Source of the DNA: UBA4742 sp037138595
Lineage (GTDB): Bacteria > Actinomycetota > Acidimicrobiia > Acidimicrobiales > Acidimicrobilacustridaceae
NCBI GenBank assembly: GCA_037138595.1
Contig: JBAXIB010000016.1
Span: 1-64,000, forward strand
DNA length: 64,000 nucleotides
Direction of reading: 5' to 3'
The notes below the pieces were generated by a model, which was not told the DNA's origin, did not search any database, and worked only from the letters and a program-made list of their open reading frames with translations. Position 1 is the first letter of the stretch; every line of letters begins with the position of its first letter. The translations under genes and the position numbers were made by a program. Of this stretch, positions 34,787 through 44,141 are shown one piece after another.

Positions 34787-35499
34787 GCCGCCTCGAAGTA
34801 TTTGGTTTGCCTGGTATCGGAGAAATTCATCCAGGCGACGATCTCGCCGGGATCATCATCGACGCGGCAACTCAATCGCCCGAGACTTCACTAGCCAACG
34901 GCGATGTGATCGTGGTCACCCAAAAAATCGTGTCAAAAGCCGAAGGTCAACTAGTCGAAATAGACGCCAGCGATCCGCTCAGCCACAAGCCTCTCGTCGA
35001 ATCTGAATCCGTACGCATCTTGCGCCGCCGCGGTGACTTGATCATTAGCGAAACTCGACACGGATTTGTCTGCGCCAATGCGGGTATCGATCTTTCGAAT
35101 GTCGAGTCTGGATTTGCCGCACTGCTTCCCGAGGACAGCGATCGTTCCGCAAGGCGAATACGCGATGGGATACGCGGTCGCATTGCTGTGTCAGTCGCTG
35201 TCATCGTGAGCGACACCTTTGGACGAACTTGGCGACGCGGCGTTACCGACGTTGCCATCGGGTCAGCCGGTATCGCCGCCGTCCTTGATCTGCGGGGCAC
35301 ACCCGATGCGCTTGGTCGCGAGATGCAGGTTACTGAGGTAGCAGTCGTTGATGAGATCGCCTGTGCTGCTGAACTCGTCATGGGTAAGACCAGCAATATC
35401 CCGGTCGCAATTGTTCGTGGCATCGACACAACTTGGTTTCGTGATGGCAGCGTCCGTGACGAAATTGTCAGGCACCCCAGCGACGACCTGTTTCGCTAA
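34783..35499 (+). CDS. cofE: Coenzyme F420-0:L-glutamate ligase (CofE domain only)
   Basis: A 238-residue enzyme adding glutamate to F420-0. It shows VFGLPGIGEIHPGDDL, VVTQKIVSKAEG, RHGFVCANAGIDLSN, VSDTFGRTWRRGVTDVAIG (read in parts) and the C-terminal TSNIPVAIVRG. Mycobacterial FbiB has a further FMN-binding domain of about 200 residues. Here the protein stops after the ligase domain and its stop overlaps that of the convergent epimerase, so that domain is absent at this locus. The ATG at 34783 is set by the ATGA overlap with fbiA. Confidence 0.93.
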   Translation: MSRLEVFGLPGIGEIHPGDDLAGIIIDAATQSPETSLANGDVIVVTQKIVSKAEGQLVEIDASDPLSHKPLVESESVRILRRRGDLIISETRHGFVCANAGIDLSNVESGFAALLPEDSDRSARRIRDGIRGRIAVSVAVIVSDTFGRTWRRGVTDVAIGSAGIAAVLDLRGTPDALGREMQVTEVAVVDEIACAAELVMGKTSNIPVAIVRGIDTTWFRDGSVRDEIVRHPSDDLFR

Positions 35500-36446
35500 C
35501 CGCGGTTGCGGCGAAACCAGTCAAGGACCGCAACGGAACCCGTATCAAGATCGGTCCAAGGCTTCCACCCGAGATACAGGCCTGCTTTACCCGGGTTGAG
35601 TGATGACCGAGCAAGTTCACCCGGTCGGGGCGGAGCGTAAACCGCAGGCGTCGTTACGCCGGCAGCCGCCGACATTGAGCCATACAGTTCGTTGACCGAC
35701 GTTTCGACTCCAGTGCCGATGTTGGCCAAGAGTCCACTACCGGTATCGGCCGCGCGAACAAAAGCGTCTACGGCATCGTCGACAAAGACAAAATCTCGAG
35801 TTTGGGTGCCGTCGCCAAAAATGGTGCACGGTTCGCCACCGAGTAAGCGGCCGGCAAAGATCGCGACCACTCCGGCTTCGCCGTGAGGATCCTGTCGGGG
35901 TCCATAGATATTGGCCATCGCTAACGCGGTGAACTCCAACGAGTGAAGCTCTCGATACGCGAACAGGTAGTCACCGACCACCTTTTTCGCAACGCCGTAA
36001 GGCGAAATGGGGCGTTGCGGCTGACTCTCATCGATCGGGAGGTCCTCAGGCGCAGGATCGCCGTAGATCGTGCCCCCGCTTGAAGCAAACACCACCTTTC
36101 TGGCTCCAGCTAGGCGGGCTCCTTCAAGAATCTGCAAACTCCCGATGATGTTGACTCCTGCGTCGAATACCGGGCGTTCCACCGACACCCGCACATCAGC
36201 CTGGGCGGCAAGATGAAAAATGACTTCGGGTTCGCGTCGAACGATCAGGTCGATGACCGCGGGCTCGCGAATATCAATCTGATGAAAACTAAATGCATGC
36301 GATCGATCGGCCCGAGCGTCACGGAGATTGGCCAGTGAACCGCTTGAGAGGTCATCGATAACGTCGACCTGATGACCTTCAGCAAGGAGGCGGTCGACAA
36401 GTGTCGAACCAATAAAGCCTGCGCCGCCAGTGACAATCGTCTTCAT
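35496..36446 (-). CDS. NAD-dependent nucleotide-sugar epimerase (GalE-like)
   Basis: A 316-residue extended SDR. TGGAGFIGSTLVDRLL opens it, HLAAQADVRVSVERP follows, then the FASSGGTIYGDP segment with the catalytic Ser, and YGVAKK (YxxxK). It resembles UDP-glucose 4-epimerases and UDP-glucuronate epimerases; the substrate is uncertain. It overlaps the upstream nucleotidyltransferase by 4 bp. Its stop overlaps that of cofE on the other strand (CTAA). Confidence 0.87.
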   Translation of the reverse strand: MKTIVTGGAGFIGSTLVDRLLAEGHQVDVIDDLSSGSLANLRDARADRSHAFSFHQIDIREPAVIDLIVRREPEVIFHLAAQADVRVSVERPVFDAGVNIIGSLQILEGARLAGARKVVFASSGGTIYGDPAPEDLPIDESQPQRPISPYGVAKKVVGDYLFAYRELHSLEFTALAMANIYGPRQDPHGEAGVVAIFAGRLLGGEPCTIFGDGTQTRDFVFVDDAVDAFVRAADTGSGLLANIGTGVETSVNELYGSMSAAAGVTTPAVYAPPRPGELARSSLNPGKAGLYLGWKPWTDLDTGSVAVLDWFRRNRG

Positions 36447-37453
36447 AGAATCTCACTGTCCGGGATACTGAGTCGGTCGAACATAGCGCCATCTGGCACG
36501 TCGACTCGCTCGCCGATCACGCAAAGATTGGTCAAGGTAGCGCGTGAGCCAATGGTCGCATGCGGTCCGATGATTGAACCTCGCACGATCGCCCCCGCGG
36601 CGATGTGCGCCCCTGGGAGCACCAACGAGTCAGAAACCTCAGCGCCGGAATCTACTCGCACCCCTGCCATCACCACCGATCTCGTGACGACAGCGTCACT
36701 CGCCACCGACGCCGTGGCATGAACGGCCCGTTCGGGATCACCCCGCGAGCCATCGATGAGATCAAGTTGTGATGACAGGTACGACGCTGGTGTGCCCGTA
36801 TCGACCCAATAGGCGTGTGAATGCAGGGCAAACAGTGAATGGTCAGCGACCATCTCAGGAAAGGTCTCGCGTTCAATCGACACTCGGCGGCCCGATGGAA
36901 TCCGTTTGAGAACCGACGGTTCGAGTACATAGGTTCCGGCATTGATCCAGTTTGTCGGCGCCTCGCCTGGTAGCGGCTTTTCGACAAATTGCTCGACCCT
37001 GCCTTCGCTATCGATTGGCACCACGCCATAGCGCGACGGATCCTCAACCGCGGTCAATGCGATAGTCCCTTCTGCTCCACGCTCGTGGTGGAAATTCCAC
37101 AAATCTCCGAGGTCAAGGTCAGTCATCACATCGCCATTGACCACGATGAACGTGTTTTCGATTCCCCCGTCGTTGGCCGCAAATCGAACCGCTCCCGCAG
37201 TGTCGAGCGGCTCGGGTTCAACCGCGTAATGCAGCGCTACACCTGCGCATGAGTCGTCGGGATAGGCCTCTAAGAACGCGTCAGGTCGATAGCCGAGTGA
37301 CAACACGGCGTCGGTGACCCCGCCCGCAGCTAACTTCGCCATGACCCGTTCGATCATCGGCTTGTCGATAATTGGCAGCATCTGCTTCGGAAGATGCAAT
37401 GTCAGCGGACGCAGGCGTGTTCCGAATCCACCTACAAGGACAACTGCCCTCAC
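36443..37453 (-). CDS. Sugar-1-phosphate nucleotidyltransferase (probable GDP-mannose pyrophosphorylase)
   Basis: A 336-residue protein with the pyrophosphorylase motif GGFGTRLRPLTLHLPK, the substrate segment VEPEPLDTAGAV and VNGDVMTDLDL. From about residue 245 there is a left-handed beta-helix of hexapeptide repeats. This form matches actinobacterial ManB/ManC-type mannose-1-phosphate guanylyltransferases, which fits the nearby gmd. A glucose-1-P nucleotidyltransferase cannot be excluded. It overlaps the His-rich protein gene by 4 bp (ATGA). Confidence 0.85.
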   Translation of the reverse strand: MRAVVLVGGFGTRLRPLTLHLPKQMLPIIDKPMIERVMAKLAAGGVTDAVLSLGYRPDAFLEAYPDDSCAGVALHYAVEPEPLDTAGAVRFAANDGGIENTFIVVNGDVMTDLDLGDLWNFHHERGAEGTIALTAVEDPSRYGVVPIDSEGRVEQFVEKPLPGEAPTNWINAGTYVLEPSVLKRIPSGRRVSIERETFPEMVADHSLFALHSHAYWVDTGTPASYLSSQLDLIDGSRGDPERAVHATASVASDAVVTRSVVMAGVRVDSGAEVSDSLVLPGAHIAAGAIVRGSIIGPHATIGSRATLTNLCVIGERVDVPDGAMFDRLSIPDSEIL

Positions 37454-38211
37454 TGGGCCGGTGCAGGTGCCGAGGACGGAGTCGAATTGCTGGAAGTTGG
37501 AGGCACTACCGATGGACCCGGCACGACCGTGTTCGAGGTCGCCCCGACTACGGAGGTAGCTGGCGTAGAGCCTGGCACGTCGGTCAGGTGGTCGAGCGTG
37601 GTGACGCTCGGCGGCTTCGGCACGTCGGTGCCCGGCGGCACAACGGCCAAGGTGAACACCATGCGATCACTGGTGTACTGGATCGAGCCAAAATCTTTTG
37701 TATAGATCGTCGGAGGGGCGCTCAGGTCATCTGCTGACCATTGATAAACTGCTACCTCTGCTGGCTGACCATTGCAGTCGTAACCGTTGTGGTAGGCCGT
37801 GCCATTCGACACGGTCGTGAAGCCGTTGCTTTGAAAACTGAGCCCGGCGGTATCGCCAAAAATCTTCAGCGTTGCGTTCTTGCCAGCCGACCCTGCCGCA
37901 AACGGGTGAACGTGCATGATTCCGTCACCGTGGGTATGGATGCCCAACTTGTCGGCAGTCACATCAGTTAGCGGATCAATAAATTTGTCGCAGACGTAGA
38001 TGCCATAGGCGCCGTGCCAGTGTTCACCTACGGTCGGTGAGACCGCAGAAGCCTTCTGGTTCGAACCTTTTGCGATCACGATCACGCTGACACCGAAAAC
38101 AAAAATGGCGATTATCGCGACTGGGAACAACCAGCGATGGCGGCGACCTTGGGCTGCGCCACCAGCCCGCGCCGCTCGTGCAACCTTTTTGGAGGAAGAA
38201 GCCTTACCCAT
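37450..38211 (-). CDS. Membrane-anchored His-rich extracytoplasmic protein
   Basis: A 253-residue protein of unrecognised family. A basic cytosolic N-terminus precedes one membrane helix (about 29-48). The outer domain starts with GEHWHGAYGIYVCDKFIDPL and continues with IHTHGDGIMHVHPF, giving six His (64, 66, 92, 94, 100, 102) in the pattern HxH...HxH...HxH. Two Cys are near 74 and about 150. The last 60 residues are Pro/Ser/Thr/Val-rich. The His array suggests metal binding. Its coupling to a sugar nucleotidyltransferase gene may be only operonic. Confidence 0.8.
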   Translation of the reverse strand: MGKASSSKKVARAARAGGAAQGRRHRWLFPVAIIAIFVFGVSVIVIAKGSNQKASAVSPTVGEHWHGAYGIYVCDKFIDPLTDVTADKLGIHTHGDGIMHVHPFAAGSAGKNATLKIFGDTAGLSFQSNGFTTVSNGTAYHNGYDCNGQPAEVAVYQWSADDLSAPPTIYTKDFGSIQYTSDRMVFTLAVVPPGTDVPKPPSVTTLDHLTDVPGSTPATSVVGATSNTVVPGPSVVPPTSSNSTPSSAPAPAQ

Positions 38212-38244
38212 AGTCAGAACAATCTAGTCGCGCACCAGCCAACC

Positions 38245-39495
38245 TCAACCGCGTAGTTCAAAAAAGAGGTTCTCATAGGCCTCTGCGACCGCGGCAGGCG
38301 ATGCCCAGGACTCCACGAATTTCCGTCCCGACGCACCCATATCCCGTCCCATCTGCGGATCGTCAAGGATTTGGCGAAGTGCTTTCGTGAATGCTTCGGC
38401 ATCTTCTGGTGCAACGGTGATGCCCGCCTCGGCCGCTTCGACTGTTCGGGCAACCTCGGTACCTGGGTCCACGCTGGCCACCAACGGCCGCCCCGCTGCC
38501 AGAATTGAATACAACTTCGACGGAACACTCGACCAGGCCAACCCTCGCTTCAACGGAACGACGTGCACATCGGCTGCTGCGAGCACCCGGGGCAGCTGCT
38601 CTTTTGGTGCCATCGGCACGAAATGCACGTTCGACATTCCGTGGGCGCGCCGTTCGAGATCAGGAAGGGCCGCTCCCCCGCCGTTGATCACAAAGGCAAT
38701 ATCGGCCTCGTGACGCAAAGCAACCGCAGCATCAAGCACCAGGTCAAGAGCTTGCGACAGTCCGACATTTCCGGCATACATCACGACTCGTTTTCCCGAA
38801 AGCCCGTTTTCGACTCGATAATCGTTTTCGGTCGGTCCAGGGGTGATCCACGTCGTGTCGATGAAGTTCGGAATCACGCGCACTTTCGAGGCCTGCGTCT
38901 CGCGTTCGACGCTATCCAACCCCTTGACCAGTTTCGCTCGAACATTGTCGGCCAAGTCATCGGATAACACGGTGACCGCGTCCGCGCGCCGATAGCTCGC
39001 TCGCTCAAGCCACCTCGCGGCGGCAATCGTTCGACGGCCAGTGAGGAGTCCAAGTTCAACGGCCACATCAGGAAATACGTCTTGGATATTGAATACAAAT
39101 GGAACGCGCCGGACGCGACTGACCATCCAACCTGCAAGACCGAGGGTGAGTGGTGGCGACATCGCAAGTACAACATCGGGCTTGATCTTTGACATCGCTC
39201 CTTCCAACGTGGCCAAGACAGTGAATCCACCGAACGCGACGGCCCGAGCGGGCAAATTGCGCTTGTCGGTCGGGAACGGGTGAACACGGGTGATCGTTCC
39301 CCACGAACGCTGCTCATGGCGGACGAGCTGCCCATCCCAACCTGGTTCGAGTGCATGGTTTTGGTACCAAGGAAGCGAGGTAATGACATGCAGCCGATGT
39401 CCACGTTTGGTGAGTTCGGAAGCAATCGCGGTCATCACTTCGCCCGTCGGTGCGACGTCAGGCGCGAAGTGCGGACACAGCACCACGATGTTCAT
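38245..39495 (-). CDS. GT4 family glycosyltransferase (WbuB/WcaI-like)
   Basis: About 416 residues from the ATG at 39495, which overlaps the stop of the next upstream gene by 4 bp. The N-domain shows NIVVLCPHFAPDVAPTGEV and FNIQDVFPDVAVELG; the IQD.FPD segment is typical of WbuB-like enzymes that transfer deoxy-aminosugars. The C-domain has VVMYAGNVGLSQALDLVLDA, PLKRGLAWSSVPSKLYSILAAGRPLVASV (read in parts). It is the last of three tightly coupled GT4 genes. Confidence 0.9.
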   Translation of the reverse strand: MNIVVLCPHFAPDVAPTGEVMTAIASELTKRGHRLHVITSLPWYQNHALEPGWDGQLVRHEQRSWGTITRVHPFPTDKRNLPARAVAFGGFTVLATLEGAMSKIKPDVVLAMSPPLTLGLAGWMVSRVRRVPFVFNIQDVFPDVAVELGLLTGRRTIAAARWLERASYRRADAVTVLSDDLADNVRAKLVKGLDSVERETQASKVRVIPNFIDTTWITPGPTENDYRVENGLSGKRVVMYAGNVGLSQALDLVLDAAVALRHEADIAFVINGGGAALPDLERRAHGMSNVHFVPMAPKEQLPRVLAAADVHVVPLKRGLAWSSVPSKLYSILAAGRPLVASVDPGTEVARTVEAAEAGITVAPEDAEAFTKALRQILDDPQMGRDMGASGRKFVESWASPAAVAEAYENLFFELRG

Positions 39496-40658
39496 GTCGA
39501 CGACCGATGCTCGGCAATGCTCGCGATTCCATGGCGATAAGCGGTTACTAATGCGTTGGCTGATGCCTTCCAACTGAAGCGTGCAGCGCGATCGTGCCCA
39601 CGAATCACTAACTGCTGGGCGCGAGTTGGATCAGCTAAAAGCAACGCCATCGCATCACTCCATCCTTCGAGATCATCGGGGTCAATCAACAAACCCGAGT
39701 CGCCAATGACTTCGGGAAGTGCCGTGACAGATGATGCGATCACCGGGACACCGCGATTCATTGCTTCAAGCACTGGCAGGCCGAATCCTTCATACCGTGA
39801 AGGAAACGTTAATGCAGTGGCAGTCGCAAGCATCGCGTCGAGTTCGCCGGCTGGGATTCTGCCCGTGCGAATCACCCGCCTACCTAGGCCAAGTCGCTCG
39901 ATTTCTCCTCGAAGCTCGCCTTCGGCTTGCGCCTCGCCACCAGTCAGAACCAAAAGCGGCTCAGGATTGGCGCGAGCGAGACGAGAAAACGCCCGCACCA
40001 GCGTCACATGGTTTTTGTGCGGATAGGTGATCGCCGGGTACAAGAAAATGGGTCGCTGCCCTAACCCATGGCGACGGCGGGTATGACTAATCATGCGTTC
40101 GTCGACCACATATGGCGGGTCAATTCCCGGTGGAACAATCAAGATCTGCTCATCGGCAATGTCCAACCGATCTACGACATCACGACGGACAAATTGACTC
40201 AGCGTCACCACGACTTCTGCGTGTCGAACCGAACCAGGGACTGCTGCGCCGAGGTAGCCGCGTTTCACGAAGGAGAAATGTTCCGGATTCGCCATGGGCT
40301 GCAGGTCGTGAATTGTCAACATGCCTGGTCGCGATCGTCGAGGCGGCATCGTTCCGCCGAGATGATGCATGAGGTCGATTCCTTCCGAGCGAGCGCTGTG
40401 GTCCAACCACGTTGACTCCGCCGATACCCGCAACAATTTTGACGAACCAGAGAGTGGGCCAATCACCGTGGGATGAGCGGCAAGAAGATCCGGATGGGTT
40501 GCGGCTAACGATCGGTTCACAAAGAGCACTACTTCGAGGTCAACCGATTCCAGACGTTCAAGCGAGAGCAGCAATCGAACGGTGTATTCCTCGCTGCCAC
40601 CGACAACGCCGGGCACAAGCCACAGCAGATTTGCACCGATTCGGGTTGGTGTCGTCAC
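39492..40658 (-). CDS. GT4 family glycosyltransferase
   Basis: About 388 residues. The GTG at 40658 is chosen because GTGA overlaps the stop of the upstream GT4. The N-domain has LLWLVPGVVGGSEEYTVRLL. The C-domain has FLYPAITYPHKNHVTLVRAF and the donor site FPSRYEGFGLPVLEAMNRGVP, as in mannosyl/rhamnosyl GT4 enzymes. It is closely related in layout to the next gene (40655-41755), which suggests duplication. Confidence 0.91.
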   Translation of the reverse strand: MTTPTRIGANLLWLVPGVVGGSEEYTVRLLLSLERLESVDLEVVLFVNRSLAATHPDLLAAHPTVIGPLSGSSKLLRVSAESTWLDHSARSEGIDLMHHLGGTMPPRRSRPGMLTIHDLQPMANPEHFSFVKRGYLGAAVPGSVRHAEVVVTLSQFVRRDVVDRLDIADEQILIVPPGIDPPYVVDERMISHTRRRHGLGQRPIFLYPAITYPHKNHVTLVRAFSRLARANPEPLLVLTGGEAQAEGELRGEIERLGLGRRVIRTGRIPAGELDAMLATATALTFPSRYEGFGLPVLEAMNRGVPVIASSVTALPEVIGDSGLLIDPDDLEGWSDAMALLLADPTRAQQLVIRGHDRAARFSWKASANALVTAYRHGIASIAEHRSST

Positions 40659-41755
40659 GAAACTTCCGAAAAAATAGTGCGGAGTGCATCGGCAGTGCGA
40701 GACCACGGGAATGCCGCGGCGCGAGTCAGGGAATTGGCAGCCATGTGTGCAGCAAGGTCGTCATCGTCAAGCACCGATCCGAGCGCGTCGGCTAGCGCTG
40801 CGACGTCGGTGGGATCAACCAGCCGAGCCGCGCTGCCCGCCACTTCAGCTGTCGCGGTCCCTGCCGAAGTGATCACCGGGACGCCTTGCGCCATCGCTTC
40901 AAGTACTGGTATTCCAAATCCCTCTTGCAGGCTGGGCAAACAAAACACGGCGGCAGCTGCGAACAGCGCCCGCTTATCGACCTCGGGCACAAACCCCAAC
41001 GTACGAACGCGGCCGGCGGCGGTCCCTAAGTGCGGCGTGAGATCTTCATTCCAACCACGCGGTCCAACTAACACCAGCTCGATGCCACAACGATCAAGCA
41101 ACCGAAATGCTTCAAGTAACACCGGCAGGTTTTTTCTCGGCTCGATCGTGCCAGTCCACATCACAAATGGTTTCGTTAGCCGATAGGTTGCCCGCACTCG
41201 ATCGACTTCACTTTCCGAAACCGGATCGATGTCGACACCCCACGGCACCAAACGAAGGCGCTTTTCATCAAATCCATACGCGATGCACGCGTTAATCGTG
41301 TCTTGCGATGGGCAGCACACCAGATCAGCGTCAGCGAGAGCCAGTTCAATAGCCCGATTGAAGAATCGAGCACCGCGCGCCGTTGATCGCGCTGGGTCAG
41401 TCAAGAACGCAAGATCGTGGACTGTTACAACCAGTGGCGCCGTGCGCGGCGGCATCGCCATGCCCGTCACATAAATAACGTCAACCTGTCCGGTTGAGCG
41501 CTCTATCGCCGGTCGCCGAAACCGGTGCCAGGACTCATACATCGCCCGTCGCGGCATCGGGATTTGCCGAATCGGAATGCTAGGAACAAACGGATCGGGC
41601 GGAAGTGCTCGATGCTTCGCGCTCACGCCGACAAGGTCGAGGTCATCAAGCCGCTGCAATGCACGAACCGCACCAAGGGCCGCGGCGGCGACGCCACCGG
41701 GCACACGATGCCAGCACTGTTCGAGGGTGACGGCCACCCTGAGCTTCTGAGCCAT
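40655..41755 (-). CDS. GT4 family glycosyltransferase
   Basis: About 366 residues from the ATG at 41755 (MAQKLRVAVTLEQCWHRVPGG); an upstream in-frame start at 41788 is possible. The C-domain reads VMWTGTIEPRKNLPVLLEAF and LPSLQEGFGIPVLEAMAQGVP. It is coupled to the following GT4 by GTGA. It is preceded by the UXS-like gene on the same strand. Confidence 0.9.
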   Translation of the reverse strand: MAQKLRVAVTLEQCWHRVPGGVAAAALGAVRALQRLDDLDLVGVSAKHRALPPDPFVPSIPIRQIPMPRRAMYESWHRFRRPAIERSTGQVDVIYVTGMAMPPRTAPLVVTVHDLAFLTDPARSTARGARFFNRAIELALADADLVCCPSQDTINACIAYGFDEKRLRLVPWGVDIDPVSESEVDRVRATYRLTKPFVMWTGTIEPRKNLPVLLEAFRLLDRCGIELVLVGPRGWNEDLTPHLGTAAGRVRTLGFVPEVDKRALFAAAAVFCLPSLQEGFGIPVLEAMAQGVPVITSAGTATAEVAGSAARLVDPTDVAALADALGSVLDDDDLAAHMAANSLTRAAAFPWSRTADALRTIFSEVS

Positions 41756-41830
41756 GGGGTTGGAGTCTCCCACGCTTGAGCCGATCACCTGAGCGGGGTT
41801 GCGAATTGGAGTTGGAGGCGGCGAAAACCC

Positions 41831-42769
41831 TCAGCGATCAATCGCATCGCGAAAATAGGACGCGGTTCGCTCGATTCCCTCGCGGAGTTGGATCGCTGGT
41901 TCCCACCCAAGCAGATCTCGAGCTTTCGTAATGTCTGGACGACGTTGACGTGGATCATCAACCGGCAACGGTTCAAACACGATTGGTGAGGTCGAGGCCG
42001 TTACTTCCAGCACAAGCTCAGCAAGTTCAAGCATCGTAAACTCGTTTGGATTTCCGATGTTGATGGGGCCCGTTTCGTCTGAGTCCAACAACGCGAGGAA
42101 ACCGCGAACCTCATCGTCGACGTAGCAAAAGCTGCGAGACTGGGTGCCATCTCCGTACATCGTGATGGGCTCGCCACGAAGTGCTTGAACAATAAAATTG
42201 GAAACCACGCGACCGTCGTTGATGCGCATGCGCGGGCCGTACGTGTTGAATATGCGGACGATTCGCACCGATAGGGCGTGGGTCCGGTGGTAGGCCATGG
42301 CCATCGCCTCGCCGAAGCGCTTTGCTTCGTCATATACGCCACGAGGTCCGATGGGATTCACGTGCCCCCAATACTCCTCGGTCTGCGGATGCACCAATGG
42401 GTCTCCGTAGACCTCACTGGTTGAAGCCAACATGAACTTCGCACCTTTTGCTTTGGCTAAACCGAGTGCATTGTGGGTACCGAGGCTGCCAACTTTAAGC
42501 GTCTGAATCGGCATCTCGAGATAGTCGATTGGCGATGCCGGGCTCGCAAAGTGCAACACCGCATCGACGTCATCAGACACGGCGATAAACGTGCTGACGT
42601 CGTGTTCAATAAATCGAAAACCTGGGCGGTCAATGACTGCAGCGAGATTGCTGAGTGCCCCGGTGCAGAGATTGTCGATTGCAATTACTTCATCGCCGCG
42701 GTCGAGAAGCCATGTCGACAGGTGCGAGCCCAAAAACCCGGCGCCGCCGGTTAACACGATGCGCGCCAC
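41831..42769 (-). CDS. UDP-glucuronate decarboxylase-like (UDP-xylose synthase) epimerase
   Basis: A 312-residue extended SDR. It opens ARIVLTGGAGFLGSHL and continues with HFASPASPIDYLEMPIQTL, STSEVYGDP, GVYDEAKRFGE (YxxxK) and RIFNTYGPRM. The segment SPIDY is characteristic of UXS enzymes, which convert UDP-glucuronate to UDP-xylose with NAD. It starts at GTG 42769, overlapping the ugd stop by one base (TAGTG), which fits the pathway: Ugd makes its substrate. Confidence 0.9.
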   Translation of the reverse strand: MARIVLTGGAGFLGSHLSTWLLDRGDEVIAIDNLCTGALSNLAAVIDRPGFRFIEHDVSTFIAVSDDVDAVLHFASPASPIDYLEMPIQTLKVGSLGTHNALGLAKAKGAKFMLASTSEVYGDPLVHPQTEEYWGHVNPIGPRGVYDEAKRFGEAMAMAYHRTHALSVRIVRIFNTYGPRMRINDGRVVSNFIVQALRGEPITMYGDGTQSRSFCYVDDEVRGFLALLDSDETGPINIGNPNEFTMLELAELVLEVTASTSPIVFEPLPVDDPRQRRPDITKARDLLGWEPAIQLREGIERTASYFRDAIDR

Positions 42770-44049
42770 TAACGCCGTCCGATACCCGAGTAGGTGAATC
42801 CTCGGCGAGTCAACGCAGCGCGATCAAGCAAATTTCGGGCGTCGACTACACACGTCGAAGCCATCAGCGTCGCTACGCGATCAAGGTCAACCCATTTGAA
42901 CTCATCCCACTCGGTCAGCACCGCCAATACGTGTGCCCCGTCGCAGGCCTCATATGCGTCACCAACGATCGTGAGATCGGGAAGCTGCTCGAGCGAAGTT
43001 GTTACCGACGGGTCATACCCCTGAACGGTCGCACCAGCGGCGATCAGTCGCTTCACGATTTCGAGAGAAGGCGATTCCCGCAAGTCGTCAGTGTTTGCTT
43101 TGAAGCTCAGCCCCCAGACTCCAACCACCTTTCCGTCAACCGAGCCATCGGCGAGCGAAATGATTTTTTCAGTTGTGCGTTCAAATTGTTCATGATTTGC
43201 GGTGACGACTCCCTTGAGCAGATCAAAGTCGTAGCCCGCTTCACGAGCGATGTACAACAGCGCTTGCACGTCCTTGGGAAAACATGATCCACCCCAGCCC
43301 GGCCCCGGGCGCAAGAATTCATGGCCGATCCGTTTGTCGTAACCCATTCCCAAAACAACGTCGGTCACGTCCGCGCCTACGGCTTCACACACGGCCGCGA
43401 CGGCGTTTACGAACGAAAGCTTCGTCGCAAGAAATGCATTGCTGGCATATTTAATGGTCTCGGCCGATGCGGGATCAGTCACCATGAATGGCGCCGCAAC
43501 ACCGATGTACAACGCCGCGACCCGAATCGCAGCCGATTGATCGTCACTACCAATCACCACCCGGTCAGGATGCAGAAAATCACTGACCGCCGATCCTTCG
43601 CGAAGAAATTCCGGGTTCGACACCACGAAAACGTCTGACCGACCTAAGGCGTGTTCCACCTTTCTCGTCGAACCGACTGGAACGGTCGACTTATTGATCA
43701 CGATGGACTCTGGGGTCAGACCTGGGGCGATTTCGCGCGCGGCGGCTTCGATATAGCTCAGGTCAGCCGAACCGTCTTCTCCCTGGGGAGTCGGCACACA
43801 CAGATAGACGAACTCAGACCCGGCGAGCGCATTTGCCGCCCCGTGAACAAAGCGGAGGCGTCCCGAGTCGATTCCCTCGCGAACCAGTTCTTCGAGGCCG
43901 GCTTCAAGGATCGGGATCTCGCCACGCGAGAGCGATTCCACCTTGGCGGCGTCGATGTCAGCGCAAACAACCGTGTGCCCAAGGTGAGCAAAGCACGCAC
44001 CAGTGGTAAGCCCGACATAGCCGGTGCCGATAATCGCGATGTTGCCCAT
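42769..44049 (-). CDS. ugd: UDP-glucose 6-dehydrogenase
   Basis: About 426 residues from the ATG at 44049 (MGNIAIIGTGYVGL). It oxidises UDP-glucose to UDP-glucuronate. Visible are the NAD motif GTGYVGL, INKSTVPVGST, NPEFLREGSA and the catalytic Cys in GWGGSCFPKD. GGAG lies about 10 nt upstream within a short TTGGA-AC-TCCAA dyad. It is coupled to the UXS-like gene. Confidence 0.95.
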   Translation of the reverse strand: MGNIAIIGTGYVGLTTGACFAHLGHTVVCADIDAAKVESLSRGEIPILEAGLEELVREGIDSGRLRFVHGAANALAGSEFVYLCVPTPQGEDGSADLSYIEAAAREIAPGLTPESIVINKSTVPVGSTRKVEHALGRSDVFVVSNPEFLREGSAVSDFLHPDRVVIGSDDQSAAIRVAALYIGVAAPFMVTDPASAETIKYASNAFLATKLSFVNAVAAVCEAVGADVTDVVLGMGYDKRIGHEFLRPGPGWGGSCFPKDVQALLYIAREAGYDFDLLKGVVTANHEQFERTTEKIISLADGSVDGKVVGVWGLSFKANTDDLRESPSLEIVKRLIAAGATVQGYDPSVTTSLEQLPDLTIVGDAYEACDGAHVLAVLTEWDEFKWVDLDRVATLMASTCVVDARNLLDRAALTRRGFTYSGIGRR

Positions 44050-44141
44050 GTCTTTGGAACTCCAAGTCAAGTGAGGATCGCGATGGGTTCGAGATCAACT
44101 ATGAGTGACGGCGGCCCATCGTAGTGATGTGGCAACGCCGA

